Shown in pieces: positions 22,481 to 34,424 of a stretch of 64,000 bases of DNA. Positions within the stretch are counted from its first letter, which is position 1, and every line of letters begins with the position of its first letter. Source of the stretch: Cokeromyces recurvatus (Eukaryota > Mucoromycota > Mucoromycetes > Mucorales > Mucoraceae); NCBI RefSeq assembly GCF_025118155.1, contig NW_026251421.1, positions 183,116 through 247,115 of the forward strand, read 5' to 3'. Below the pieces are notes generated by a model, which saw only the letters and a list, made by a program, of their open reading frames with translations, was not told where the DNA came from and did not search any database. Position numbers and translations under genes: made by a program.

Positions 22481-25400
22481 ATGCCATATACGCCTTATAC
22501 ATTACAATCTATATTACTACCATCGACTTTTGATAATTCAACAGAGTTACAACAAAAATCACTTTCACCTAGATTAGTTAATAATTCATTCTTCTCGACC
22601 AAAAGACCCGTTTCTCCAACTAACAATGAAACATTGAATACATTAATTGATATAGAATCTGTAGCTGCTTGGGGTAAACGCAGCATTAAGAGGGGATAAT
22701 TAATTACATGTATATAATTAATAATATTTTATGTATATATAAAGATAGTGATCTTTATTGCGGTACGCATGATGGACTTATATTACATTATTCACTAGAA
22801 GATAATAAGTCTTCACAGGATAAAGTAAGTTATTTTTTTTTAAAAAAAAGGGGGTGTATATGTATATATATAATGTACATTAGAGTCAATGTTGAAACAA
22901 CTTCTAACATTAAAAAAAAAAAAAAAAAAAAAAAAGACATTAGCAACTCAATTAGAAAGTACAATTAATTTAGGTCTCGGTAAAAAACCTGTAGAGAAAA
23001 TTTTGCTAATTCCTCAGGTTTCAAAAGCAGTTATACTTTGCGGTAAGTAACTGATAAATGCTTTTACATAAACGATATCGACAACAATAGCATAACAAAT
23101 AAATAATAATAATAATAATTACTTATTTTAATTGTTATTATTATTATTATTATTATTAGATTCGACATTGTCTTTTTTTTCTCTACCATTCTTTGATCCC
23201 ATCCCAACATCGTTAATTCAGTCCATTAAAGGCGTTACTTGCTGTTCACATGATATTAGTGAGGAAGGAAAAATAGGAGAGGACGGGACAGTTGAGCTAT
23301 GCGTTGTAAAACGACGTACAATTCAGATTTATAAGATGGGAGGTGAATCAATGTATCTCAAAAAGGAGCTACCCCTAAGCGATGGAGCCATTACACTTAC
23401 GCGCCATAGTCATATGCTTTGTTTAGCAGATACCCAAATGTACAAACTTATCAATTTACGACAATCAACAGTAATACCACTTATACCAACACCCCCTTTT
23501 TCGCCTTTAATAGTGGTCATTCGTAAGAATGAGTTTTTGATGGTTGGCGAAGGTACGATTGGTATCTTTGTGAATGCAAGCGGGGATGCTATACGAGGTA
23601 CATTACAATGGTCTGATTATCCACAACATATTTCAGTCGACTATCCCTATACAACAGCGCTCTTGGGGAATAATACGATTGAAATACATAACATTATAGA
23701 TCAAAAATTGGTACAAACTATTTGCTTGGATAAAACTCTAAAGGGGATTGCACCATGTCACGGTATTAAAGTATGGATATCAGATTTATCTGAAAGATTA
23801 AAATTACATCCAGGATCTAAACATGAAGGAGAGAGTTACATATCAACAGGATCAGCACATACACTTATGTTTAGTAAAGATGGAGTTTGGGCCCAAATAG
23901 CAACACCATTAGCTATTCAAGTAGATGCATTGTTAAAAGAAAATCTGGTGGAGGAAGCAATTCATTTAGCTGATGAACGTGCTCATAGTAAACATATTAC
24001 GGAGCGTACAAGAACTGAGATTAATTATGTCTATCAAAAATGCGGGCTTATGTTGTTAAAAGAAACGCTTTTTGAAGATGCCTTTATGTTGATGTCCAAG
24101 GGTAAGATAGATCCTCGAGCTGTAGTTCAGATGTTTGAGGGACTTGCACAGCCCAGATGGATCAATGAGTCACCGCCGATGTCAGTCTTTGAGGGTGTCT
24201 GGCAGTTTATTCAAGAACTAGGGACAATCAAGGAGGTTGTGAAGAATAGATTAGAAGCTAATGGTGAAAAAAACAATATGCAGCGTACGTTATTGATGAA
24301 TGCTAGAGAGGCACTTGAAAGATATCTAAAAATCGAACGTGATAAACGACCCTTTGTACAAGATGACATAATTTGTACAGTGATTGATACCTCGCTTTTA
24401 AAGATTTATATGTCGCAGAAGAATGATATTGCCATTCATCAACTCTTGGAGCAGAAGAACAATTGTAGTATAGAGGATTGTGCTAAAGCATTATCAAAAG
24501 CTAAGAAATTCAGCGCGCTATCAAAACTGTATCAGTCAAAGCATATGCATGAAAAAGTATTGGAGATTTGGACAAAAATATATTCTGGTGAATTACTACA
24601 GAATGATAAAGAATTTGATGATAAAGATGAATTATTACGACGTATTAAAGACTTGCTATTACAAGAAGATATACGAGATGAGGAACTACCTTTATCAGTC
24701 GTGATACGTTATGCATGGTGGCTAACTGATCAAAGCCCTCATGATGGAGTACAAGTTTTTATAAAATCACCACGTAGATATGAAATGGATTCTGATGAAA
24801 TACTTGAAAAACTTGAAACTTATGATGAAGATATACAAAAGACCTATCTTGAATATCTTGTCCTTACTGAGAATAGTAAAAAATCTGAATATCATACGTA
24901 TTTAGCATGCAGTTATGTGAAAGATATACAAAGAATATTGAAAGACTCAAAATGTTTAGAAGAAATGAAAAATACCCGTAAAATATATATACATATATAC
25001 ATATATGCAATGTATTCATATTAGATTGACTCTCTAAACTGTATTTTTTTTTTCATATTTTTATGTACATTTAGTTGAGGAATTCAAGCGACAAGTTGAA
25101 TCCACTCAAAAATCAGCTAATCATTTCACATTTGTAGATTATCTTGAATCTCAACAATCAAACTTTCGTTTTATTAAGCCTCGACTTTTATTAATTCAAC
25201 TATTAGAGATTTCTCAACTTTATTCTCCTGAAATACTATTAAATGTTCTTACAGAGGCAGGTCCTTTGAATATAGAAAAAGCGGTTGTTTATGGAAGGGT
25301 ATGAAGTAGTTTTTTTTTTTTTTTTCCTTTTTAATATATTATGTATATATTCTTCTAATGTCCTTCTGTTGATATGGCTTTTCCTCTTTACTAGATGAAT

Positions 25401-26202
25401 AAACATAAAGAGGCATTAGATATTTTGATACATGAATTACATGATTTTGTAGGAGCAGAAACATACTGTGTGACAAATGGAAAAAGCCTAACATTGAATA
25501 AAGAGAAGTTTGAAGAGGAATATCTTTCGACAAAACAACTCAACGAAAGACGTGCCTTATTTACCATGTTATTCAAATCTTACATCGCCATTAACAATAG
25601 GTAAAAAAAAAATGGGATTCACTTTTGTAATTCTTATTTATTTTTACTTACTTGATATTATTAATTAAGCGATTTAATGATAACTCGAAGTATGTATCTG
25701 TTGAACACACAAGGATTTTATCTCGATATTTTAAAAGTAAGTTTATGACAGTTATACGAATGATATATAATTTATGCTGTTGTTTCCTCGCCTCCCCCTT
25801 TTTTTTTTCAGGTACTTGAAATTATACCCGAAGACTGGCCAATTCATATGCTGCAAGACTTTTTGATTAGGTCTTTAAGAAGAACCTTGGATGATTATAA
25901 TGAGAGCCAAATTGTGCTTGCTTTAAGTCGAGGAGAAAACTTGCTGGTAAATAACATGGCTATATATTTAGATGGTGTTTTTTTTTTATTTATTTAAAGA
26001 TTTTTAAACTTTTTTTTTCATTTAATAGGTAAATAGCGAAATAATTCAGTTACAAAAGAAGATTGGACCTGTAGTAGTAGAGAATGATACAACATGTGTT
26101 AAATGTCATCGTGATATTGGCGATAAAATGTTTGTTCGAGAAAGTGAATATGGACAATTACTTCATCTTCATTGTGCAAAATTATTAGGTTTAGTAGAAT
26201 AA
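22481..26202 (+). CDS. CORVET complex subunit, TGFBRAP1/Vps3 type
   Basis: Nine exons join in frame to exactly 1000 residues: 22481-22673, 22745-22824, 22937-23042, 23160-24977, 25075-25298, 25395-25600, 25670-25736, 25812-25946 and 26029-26202. The order is an N-terminal CNH beta-propeller (DLYCGTHDGLILHY..., VLCDSTLSF-like, VVKRRTIQIYKM), a clathrin-heavy-chain-like helical region (RHxAWWLTDQSPHDGVQVFIKSP, EYHTYLACSYV), then a short C-terminal zinc finger (CVKCHRDIG...LHLHC). The KRRTIQ and GVQVF segments place it with TGFBRAP1/Vps3 rather than with the HOPS subunit Vps39. Family role: Rab5-binding end of the CORVET tether that docks early endosomes before fusion. The 1.8-kb exon 4 carries most of the protein. 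Confidence 0.88.
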
Positions 26203-26365
26203 ATAATGTACTTACACAGAGATCAAATGATAAATTATTTCTATATATAAACGTATGATGTGATTGATTTACAATCATCACTTTATTGCTTGGAAAAAAA
26301 AAAAAAAAAGATGAATCAACATTTATAAATATAAATATGTATATATAAAATATGCATGTGTATTT

Positions 26366-26399
<34 letters not shown>

Positions 26400-26408
26400 A
26401 TAAATAAA

Positions 26409-26549
26409 ATGCTCAAACCACCTTCATATTCCAAGGTACAAAAGCCATTATTACATCCACCAAGTTATATACAACACAAAGATATACGATTCTTAATTAC
26501 AGATACACCTTCTAGTAATACTATATCTCGATACATCAATGTATATATG

Positions 26550-26593
<44 letters not shown>

Positions 26594-27197
26594 CCCCAAA
26601 AAGGGCTTGGAAAACATATAAAATATAAAGGATTTATTTATTTATTTTTATTTTTGGATATACATATATAATAGGAGTTTAAGAGATGGAATGTAACTGA
26701 TGTGGTTCGTTGCTGTAAGGCAACTTATTCACCCACGATACTGAACGAACATGGAATTAAGGTGCATGATTGGATGTTTACGGATGGAGACGCACCACCT
26801 AATAGTGTTATAGATGCATGGCTCAATTTAGTTGATCTTTTGTTTAAAGATACAACAATAAAGGAAATAAAGAAGAAGGAACCATGTATAGCGGTACATT
26901 GTGTAGCTGGGTTGGGAAGGTCTTATATTTCTTATACATTGCAACACATGATTTATAAGGAATTGACTAAAAAATAAATAAATATATATATATCTATTCA
27001 TATAAAGGGCTCCATTATTAGTAGCTATTGCATTAATAGAAGAAGGAATGGACCCTTTGGATTCAATTGAATATGTTAGAAGGCATAGAAGAGGTTCAAT
27101 TAATCAAAGACAGTTAAAGTATCTAGAAACATATAAAAGAAGAAGAAAAAGGAAACAATATCGAATAAAGAATGAATTAAAATGTTGTATATTATGA
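26409..27197 (+). CDS. PRL-type protein tyrosine phosphatase (PTP4A-like) with CAAX box
   Basis: Exons 26409-26540, 26675-26919 and 27008-27197 join in frame (188 residues). The signature loop is HCVAGLGRAPLL, with catalytic Cys and Arg. The general-acid region is WMFTDGDAPP and the N-terminal DIRFLITDTPS matches PRL phosphatases. The chain ends in a polybasic run (KRRRKRKQYRIKNEL) followed by KCCIL. The last four residues, CCIL, form a CAAX box whose terminal Leu favours geranylgeranylation. Mammalian PRLs are likewise prenylated after a basic patch, which places the enzyme on the plasma membrane and endosomes. PRLs also bind CNNM magnesium transporters. Exons 1-2 are separated by an intron with a 31-base T tract. 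The gene is convergent with the Ser-rich gene, with 93 bp between stops. Confidence 0.93.
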
Positions 27198-27290
27198 TAT
27201 ACATGTATATTTATGTATTATTATTTAAAGGAAACTCTTGTATATAAATATATGTATATCTATATCTATTGCCGTAAATGTACTATGTAA

Positions 27291-28070
27291 TTATTGTAAA
27301 ATATAAACTGTAATAAACATGGTAAGACCAATAAAAAATTTGGAACACATCAAAGAAGAAGAATCATTTTCACTAGTAGCTGAGGTAGTATCAGAAGATG
27401 TCGCCACAGCACTCGAAACTAGAATATATAAAAGTTAGAAAAAAAAATAAAGTCTAATGAATAATTGTAGATATAAAGAGGAACTTACTTGAAGGAACAT
27501 TTGTAGAAGATGCTGTGGATGAAGCCAAGCCATTAGGTGGAACAAAAGAATTAACAAAGACGGAAGGAATAGGCCATAAGGGTTCATTCCCTGAGCTTGG
27601 AGCTGTAGTTTCTGATGATGAAGCGTCGTTAGGTAAAGTGCTAGACCATTCAGGTGGAGGTGGAATATCCCAGGATGTTGATGGTGAATTCATGTTTGTA
27701 GTAGTAGTAGTATCAGCAACAGGTTGAGTAGTGCTCATGGGGTCATTGTTATTAGAGTCATTATTACCAGAATCTTTATCACCATGTGAAGGAGAATCTC
27801 CATGACCACCATGTCTTCCTATGCCCGGCCAATTATGAATGATACAACTTGTATAGCAGTCAGTGTCATCTTCACAGTCAACGATGCATTGATTTGTATC
27901 ATTCACTTAACATAAGATTAATTATCAAGATTTATTTACTATCACACTAATATCTTACCACAATCAAAAAGACAAGAACTGTCATTTGGATCACAATCAC
28001 AATGGGCTTTAACAAAATTATTAAGCAAGACTAAAGTAGTAAATAGAGCAATCAAAACTGTACTTTTCAT
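27291..28070 (-). CDS. Secreted Ser/Thr-rich cysteine protein, probably GPI-anchored
   Basis: Three reverse-strand exons join in frame: 28070-27959, 27905-27489 and 27418-27291 (218 residues). The chain begins with a signal peptide (MKSTVLIALFTTLVLLNNFVKA). A small cysteine-rich region of about 40 residues follows (CDCDPNDSSCLFDC, CIVDCEDDTDCYTSC; eight or more Cys). Next are a Gly/His/Asp/Asn patch and a long Ser/Thr/Pro-rich stalk. The C-terminus is a serine cluster followed by a hydrophobic tail (FFIGLTMFITVYIL), the layout of a GPI attachment signal. I recognise no enzyme domain. It is likely a cell-wall or membrane-tethered surface protein. Confidence 0.75.
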
Positions 28071-29430
28071 ATTAAATGGTATGAATAATTAAGCAAATTT
28101 ATATAATTGAATTGCCCTTTTTATATGCTTTTTTTTTTTAAAGTTTGTATATAATTCTTATTACATGACTAACTTTCTGACTGTAGCTGTTTTAGAATGC
28201 ATCTCCAGTACGTTGACTCACCTTTCTTTATACACTTTACTCCTCTTCTCCTTTATTTTTTTTTTATTTTATTTTAATAATAAATAATGACAAATAAATA
28301 TAAATATATACGTATCAAAGATTAGCTTATTAAAAAAAATACATTAGTTCACAAATATTTAAATAGCTAAACATATAGTATATTTCAAGGAATACGTCAA
28401 TATAGTAACATTATGAATAATAATAATAGAAGAACCTTTTTTTTTTTTTTTACTTTGCTTAATCATGCATGCATATAACTATTGTTACAAAAAATGTAAT
28501 AAAATGACTTGAATACCTGCTATAAAAGCGATATATACATACATACATATTTATATATATTGCTCGATAGACTTATTACAGTTATCTCATTCTTATTTGA
28601 AAGAGAAATATGTCTTATTAAAATCAACTTAATATACTTATCAAAATACAAATTTAATGCATCTCCTAGTATTTTAATTTATGCATCCGAACATATACAC
28701 AAATATACCCCTATTATTGTTCTATATGATTTCATTTTCTTAATGTATATAAAAGTTTTTTTTTATCTCTTTGCATATTGTATCTAGTTTAGACATGCAT
28801 ACACACAGTATACATTTGAAGGAAGGAAAAGAAGTTGTTGCGCAAACATTAGGTTCTTTTAAAATGCCTTTCAATCATATTTGCCTGATAATTCATTCTT
28901 TTTACCATTGTTATACCTAAATCTCGAATAGTAATATGTATTCTAATTTTTTCTTTGTAATTATAAAGATGGAAACAAAGCTATCTAATACGAGTATGAT
29001 AGAATCGAAACTTTGGATAATAATACTTATGAGGGAGTAGTACTGTTAGAGCATAATGGGTTCTTTTATAAGAAAAAAATAAAATTCAGACAAGGAGACA
29101 AAGACTATGTAAATGAAGGATAAATGAATGGTTGGTATAGACATTACAATACAAAGAAGCTATAGTTTTACTGCTGTCAACTCGTTAAAAATTTAAGTTT
29201 ATACATTATCGAAAAAATAAAATACTAGAGATTCTGATGATTTCTTCGAAAAATGCCAGATGACTGATCGTCTAAGCCTTCTCAATAAGGGGTACAAAAA
29301 GAAAAAAAAAACCCTCCTTATAGTCTCCTGAACCTAATCCATTCAAGTAATTCCGGTCAGTTATTAAAAGCATTCTATTTATGAGAATAAAGAGGCTGCT
29401 AACAAGGGATACGTGAGATTTTCTAATAGT

Positions 29431-29461
<31 letters not shown>

Positions 29462-29675
29462 ACAATTTCAAAGATTTCCGATGTTGGTTTTCATACATGT
29501 TTGGATAGCTAGTATAACTGTCAAAGTCTCTAAAACTTGAATTGGCTGATGCATTTATATAAGCTACAATGCTTATTGGTCAATTCATTTTTTTTAATAT
29601 AAAAATAAAATTATACGCGAGCTGTGCACACTTTTTTTTTTCTTGTTGAAAGTTTATGTGGAATTCAATTGCATT
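28071..29675. other. Divergent intergenic region
   Basis: About 1.6 kb between two divergent genes. A stretch at 28985-29110 reads as ~40 open codons (YDRIETLDNNTYEGVVLLEH...) before decaying and is treated as a possible relic. A-run of 32 at 29427-29458. Nothing else supported. Confidence 0.4.
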
Positions 29676-31751
29676 ATGAACATTTTAGAACATAGAATAG
29701 CATCATTTCATAACTCGATAACCAAATGGCCTTATACGAATAAAAAATATCATAAAACAGAAACCGTAAAAAAAATAAAATAAAATAAAAAACTTGATCA
29801 AATCATAAAAGTTCATTTGTCTCAAAACTATTTGTTTTCTCTATCAATATCTATAGTTTGCAAAAGCTGGATTTTACTTTCTAACTCGACCCAAGTTACC
29901 AGATACAACACGATGCTTTTTGTGTGATATAGAATTGAGTCATTGGAAACAGGGACAATCACCTTATATACGTCATGCTACTGAATCACCATCTTGTCCT
30001 TGGGTCATTCTTAACTTTCCTGACGATCCTACAAAACGATCAACTATTAAACTGCAACCCCAACATCCTAAAATGCGTGCTGCTCGATTAGCCACATTTA
30101 ATTCACATAATTTTTGGCCACCTGTGAAAAGGGATGTTGCTGGAAGACGAAAATTTTTAGCTTCAACAAAGGTATAAAAAAAATAATAATAATAAAAATA
30201 AAGAATGAATAAGAAATGATGATTGAACGACTAATGATGGGCTGATAGTTGGCAGACGCAGGCTTTATCTTATCACCTACATCAGATAATAAATCAAGAG
30301 TGAAATGTCCTTATTGTCAATGTTGTATCAATACACCTATAAATGATATAGATGCATTGCAAGTATTTTAGAATTTGTTGATAATAGAAATATAAATAAA
30401 AAACGAGGCATATTAACTCTTTTATTTATTTCTTTTAGAAAATCACACAGTCAATTTAATAGTGCATGTATATTTTTTGATCAATCAAACAATGTGGGAT
30501 CAAAGGTACGAAGAAATACAGGAATAAGTATAAGTTCGACAGACACATACAAAACTGCTAATAGTGACATATCTGTAAGTAGTCTTATTCTTCCCCCCCA
30601 GATATGTTTGTTAATGGTTGAAATAGGATGTTGATGATAACGATGATAATGACTCGACCAAGAAATGTAAATCACCTGATTCAAATGGTGATAATAATTC
30701 AACCAAAAAACGTAAATCACCTGATTCAAATGATGATAGCTTTTGGGATATTGGGAATGTTTTATCACTTGAAAGCGCATTACCTAAAAAGATACGTAGA
30801 CCAACATTTACATTTGGAACTAACCGAACTTCACACACTACAAAACGGCATATGGGTCAAGTGGATATTTTTTCAAATGCAGCTGTATTTAATAAGAAAC
30901 AGCAAACATCATCAATAGAAGGAGAGCCTATAGTAGATGAACCTGTTGTAGCAATCAGAAGTAAGTCACCAATAAGGAAAAGAAAGAGAACAATATCAAA
31001 AAACAAAGAAGAGGAAAACAAGCCTATAGTAATTGAAACAAATGTGCCAGAAGAAAAGGAGACAACAAATGACCAAAAAGGAAAACAGCCTATAACTGAA
31101 GAAGACTTGACTGTTGTAAGTTTTATAATAATCACATGCTTGCTTGCTTGCTTGCTTATTTATTGCAATAAATAGGTACAAACACTGAAAAAAGATAAGG
31201 GTAAAGGACGTGCAATTGAACCTCCTCCTCCTACTACTTCTATCAGTCTTTCAAAATCCAAGCCAAAACCTGCGCCTAATCTTCCAAGCCAGTCTGCATT
31301 TACATTACAATCGAATCCTATACCCACACCCTCACGCCATAATCAATTCTTTTTACAATCAACACCTGTTAGATCAACAACTTCCAATAGGGTTCATGCT
31401 TCAGATATCTTTGGGGATATCTTCCCTTATTCACCCATTGTATCAAGTGATGATGACCAGCATCAACCATTTGTGACGCCAATGCAAGGACGAACAAGAC
31501 AACTCATTAATGAACAAGGGAAATTAAATATGGAGTCTACCGAAACACCGCCTATCATGACATTGGATGATGACATGGACAAAGTGTTTGACTTGCAAGA
31601 AAAGGACATGACAGTAGAAGATTACCTTCAACATGTAATCGATACCAACATCTATAAAATACGTGAAGAAGGTAACAGACTCGTAAACCTCATTCAAGAA
31701 AAGTCGAATACAATTAAACAACAATTATTGAGTCAAAAAGTAAATTTATGA
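29676..31751 (+). CDS. BIR-domain protein, survivin/Bir1-like (chromosomal passenger complex)
   Basis: Six exons join to 571 residues: 29676-29765, 29857-30171, 30249-30358, 30439-30574, 30627-31115 and 31176-31751. Two BIR domains are visible. BIR1 runs from RIASFHNSITKWP to CFLCDIELSHW...HATESPSCPW. BIR2 runs from RLATFNSHNFWPP to CPYCQCC..LKSHSQFNSACIFF. Zinc ligands (C-x2-C, H, C) are present in both. The rest is low complexity: two near-identical repeats around KRKSPDSN, basic nuclear-localisation-like runs (IRKRKRTISK), and a helical C-terminus rich in Glu/Gln. Architecture and length resemble fungal Bir1/survivin, which docks Aurora kinase to centromeres. In-frame joining of exons 3 and 4 requires a GC-AG intron (GCAAGT at 30359). 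Confidence 0.88.
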
Positions 31752-31810
31752 GAGAGAAAGATTTATTATTATTGTTAGTTTAATAATAAAAAGAAAGAAA
31801 GAAAGAAAGA

Positions 31811-31849
<39 letters not shown>

Positions 31850-31909
31850 TAAGAGTTAATTACTGGTGTATGTGACAAATCTATCTTCTCATCTAATTCT
31901 TGTTTTCTT

Positions 31910-31951
<42 letters not shown>

Positions 31952-31968
31952 ATTCTTTTTTTTTTCTT

Positions 31969-32677
31969 TTAATTATGAGGAGAAGATGTAGACTCATTTG
32001 GCTCAGTTTCTTGGTTATTATTATTATATTGCATCTCCATCATGACAGGTCGTTGTTGTATCATGACAGGTGGCTCAGGATAACGCACCATCACACCTTG
32101 GTATTGATAAGGTGGAATCATAGGTGATCGTTGTGGTGATGGAAAACCTTGTGGAAATGGGGGTGAGGGCATCACAAAAGGTGGAGGAGGACTTATATAG
32201 GGAGCTTGTGGTGAGGGTACATAAGGAGGGTAACGATATGCTGGATATCCATAAGGATAGGCAATATACATGTCTTCTTCATAGGCAAATGAACTAAATT
32301 GAACTCGATATGATTTGTTTCCAAATGGCCAGGTGGGGCCAACCTGTTGAGCGGATTGTTTGTTGAAGGGAGGTGGCTTAAATGCGACGGACATCGTAAT
32401 ATGTTCTTTCTGTCCACGTTTAATGGATCGATTAGAAGGATGTGTATCAGCTGTGTCTGTGTTATGTGCGTGACTAGGAACAAAGACGGCTGCTGAAGGA
32501 TTAGGTTTAAAAGCAGATGCTTTTACGTTAAACTTAAATGTACTCTTGGGTGAGGTAGTTGTATTTTTACTTGAGGGTGATGCAGAGGCAGCAGTAGTAT
32601 TAGTCGTTGTCGTTGTCGTTTTCGCTGTCGTAGTAGCAGTAGTAGTTGCTGTTGGTGGTGGTGGTGGTGTTGTTGTT

Positions 32678-32708
<31 letters not shown>

Positions 32709-34424
32709 TTGGCTTATTATCTTGAACAGGTAGAATTTTGCTTGGAGTCGGGGATGTCGTCTCATTTGGAGTTTTTTTATCATGAGAAGTTGAATCTTTC
32801 TTTATGGCTGTAGGTGAGGGTGAAACGATAGTATTATTATTTTTCTTACCCTTTGATAATAATGGTACCAAATCAGGGGGAATAGGTACATTTAATTTAA
32901 AAGACTGATGGAAGGCCTTCAATTCAGCTAATCGACCATCCTTTTCTCTCTTCTGTAAAGCTTGTTTCTTTGCATGTAATTTATCTTTTTCCATCATGGC
33001 AAATTGTTTAAATGTAGTAGCTACTTCAGCTTCAATTCGTTTGGGTGGTTCATTAGTCTTGATATATACAAATATATATATATAAAACGTTAACGTTGTT
33101 ACTAACGTATTTTATCACTGTAACAAACCTTTTCGGTAGTTTCACCACGTCGAGGTAGATTAGCAATAGGTGATAAAGTAGATCCAGTTGATTTTGGAAG
33201 GTCAGAGGTTATCAATTTGTTTAAGGAAGCTATTTTTACTGATTCTTTTTTATTGTGATCTTGGTTTTGCTTTCGAAGTGCAGGAGGAAGATATTTATTT
33301 GGATTTGAGTCACGTACAACTGCACCATAAAGATCTTCCTCGTCCATACCGTCAATTGATACACCACGTTCTTCTAAAACATGAATATTTGTTGTAGTAC
33401 TCTGTTAAACAGTTAGTACTATGCATCTAGTTTTTTTTTAAAAAAAAAAAATAAACTCACCCTTTGAATTTCATTAGCTACTTGAATTGCTCGCTTTTCA
33501 CGATCTTTAAAGCCAGGCGCTAACCTGTTCAAAGGTGTTGTATATATTTCCTCATCGAAATCAGTTTTCAAACCAAACAATTTCTCATTGGCAGCAAATT
33601 GATCCCAAGCCCCTGTATCCTTTGACGATTCCAAATCATCTTCCAAAAGTTCTAATGCATCATCAGGTGTCCATTTATGCAACTCACGTTCTTTAATGTC
33701 CAATTTCCCACTGATATCTGAGTCTGTCTTAAAAGCTATGATAATAAAAAGAAAATAACGCATTAGAACATAAAAATCTATTCATTGATAAAATATTTAC
33801 TGTTGCGATCAGGTGTTTCAGATGTAGTCAAATCAAGTTGTTCAACATTAATTTCAACCAAATCCTTGGAGAAAATTAATAAAGTGTTTTTAACAGGATT
33901 AGGATTCGTTTTATCTTTGTCAATGGGAGCAGAGGGATCAAAAATTTTTTGTGCAAGCTTGAGAGCAATACCCAATTCACCTTCTGTAGAAGCACCATGA
34001 AAAATGCCTCTGAATTTAGAACCATCCTTGACTGTTACTTCGACAACTGTACCCTATATGGATATATAAATATGTTTATAAAATTAAAAAAAAAAATGAA
34101 TAAACATTAGTTATGTATTTTACAGTCAAGTTGCCAAGTAAAAAAAGCATTCTGTCATGCATTAAATTGTTTGAGGAAGAATCGTGCATAGTAGGTTCAT
34201 TTTGAACTGCAGGCGCGTGATTACGACCGGCTGCTGCATTGGCCCATTTTCTATTGTTTGAATTATTATTGTTAACATTACGGCTATTAAAAGGAAAAAA
34301 AAAACATTAGTAAACTAAAAAGATTAGATTCATAAAATCTTTACTTTTGTTGTTTATGGGCTCCGTTATTATTATTATTTGAACCTTCTGACTGCTTCTT
34401 CCCTTGTAATTTTGAATAAGACAT
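31969..34424 (-). CDS. PBP1: Ataxin-2 / Pbp1 homologue (LSm, LsmAD and PAM2)
   Basis: Six reverse-strand exons join in frame: 34424-34345, 34283-34124, 34053-33801, 33735-33461, 33401-33129 and 33057-31969 (709 residues). An Asn-rich start is followed by the ataxin LSm domain (MLFLLGNLTGTVVEVTVKDGSKFRG...). The LsmAD domain (AWDQFAANEKLFGLKTDFDEEIYTTPLNR) comes next. The last exon codes for Thr/Pro-rich low-complexity sequence containing a PAM2-like motif (FNVKASAFKPNPSAAVF), then a Pro/Tyr-rich tail (PPYVPSPQAPYISPPPPF). The protein binds poly(A)-binding protein through PAM2 and acts in stress granules, polyadenylation and TORC1 control. A CAA/ACA-type repeat at about 32595-32720 yields the Thr run in the coding frame. 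The gene is convergent with the BIR gene, with 217 bp between stops. Confidence 0.93.

Noticed and set aside
32590..32720. Poly-Gln and poly-His/Leu reading frames
   Set aside because: They are alternative frames over the Thr repeat of the ataxin-2 last exon; the Thr frame is the one continuous with the LSm, LsmAD and PAM2 segments.
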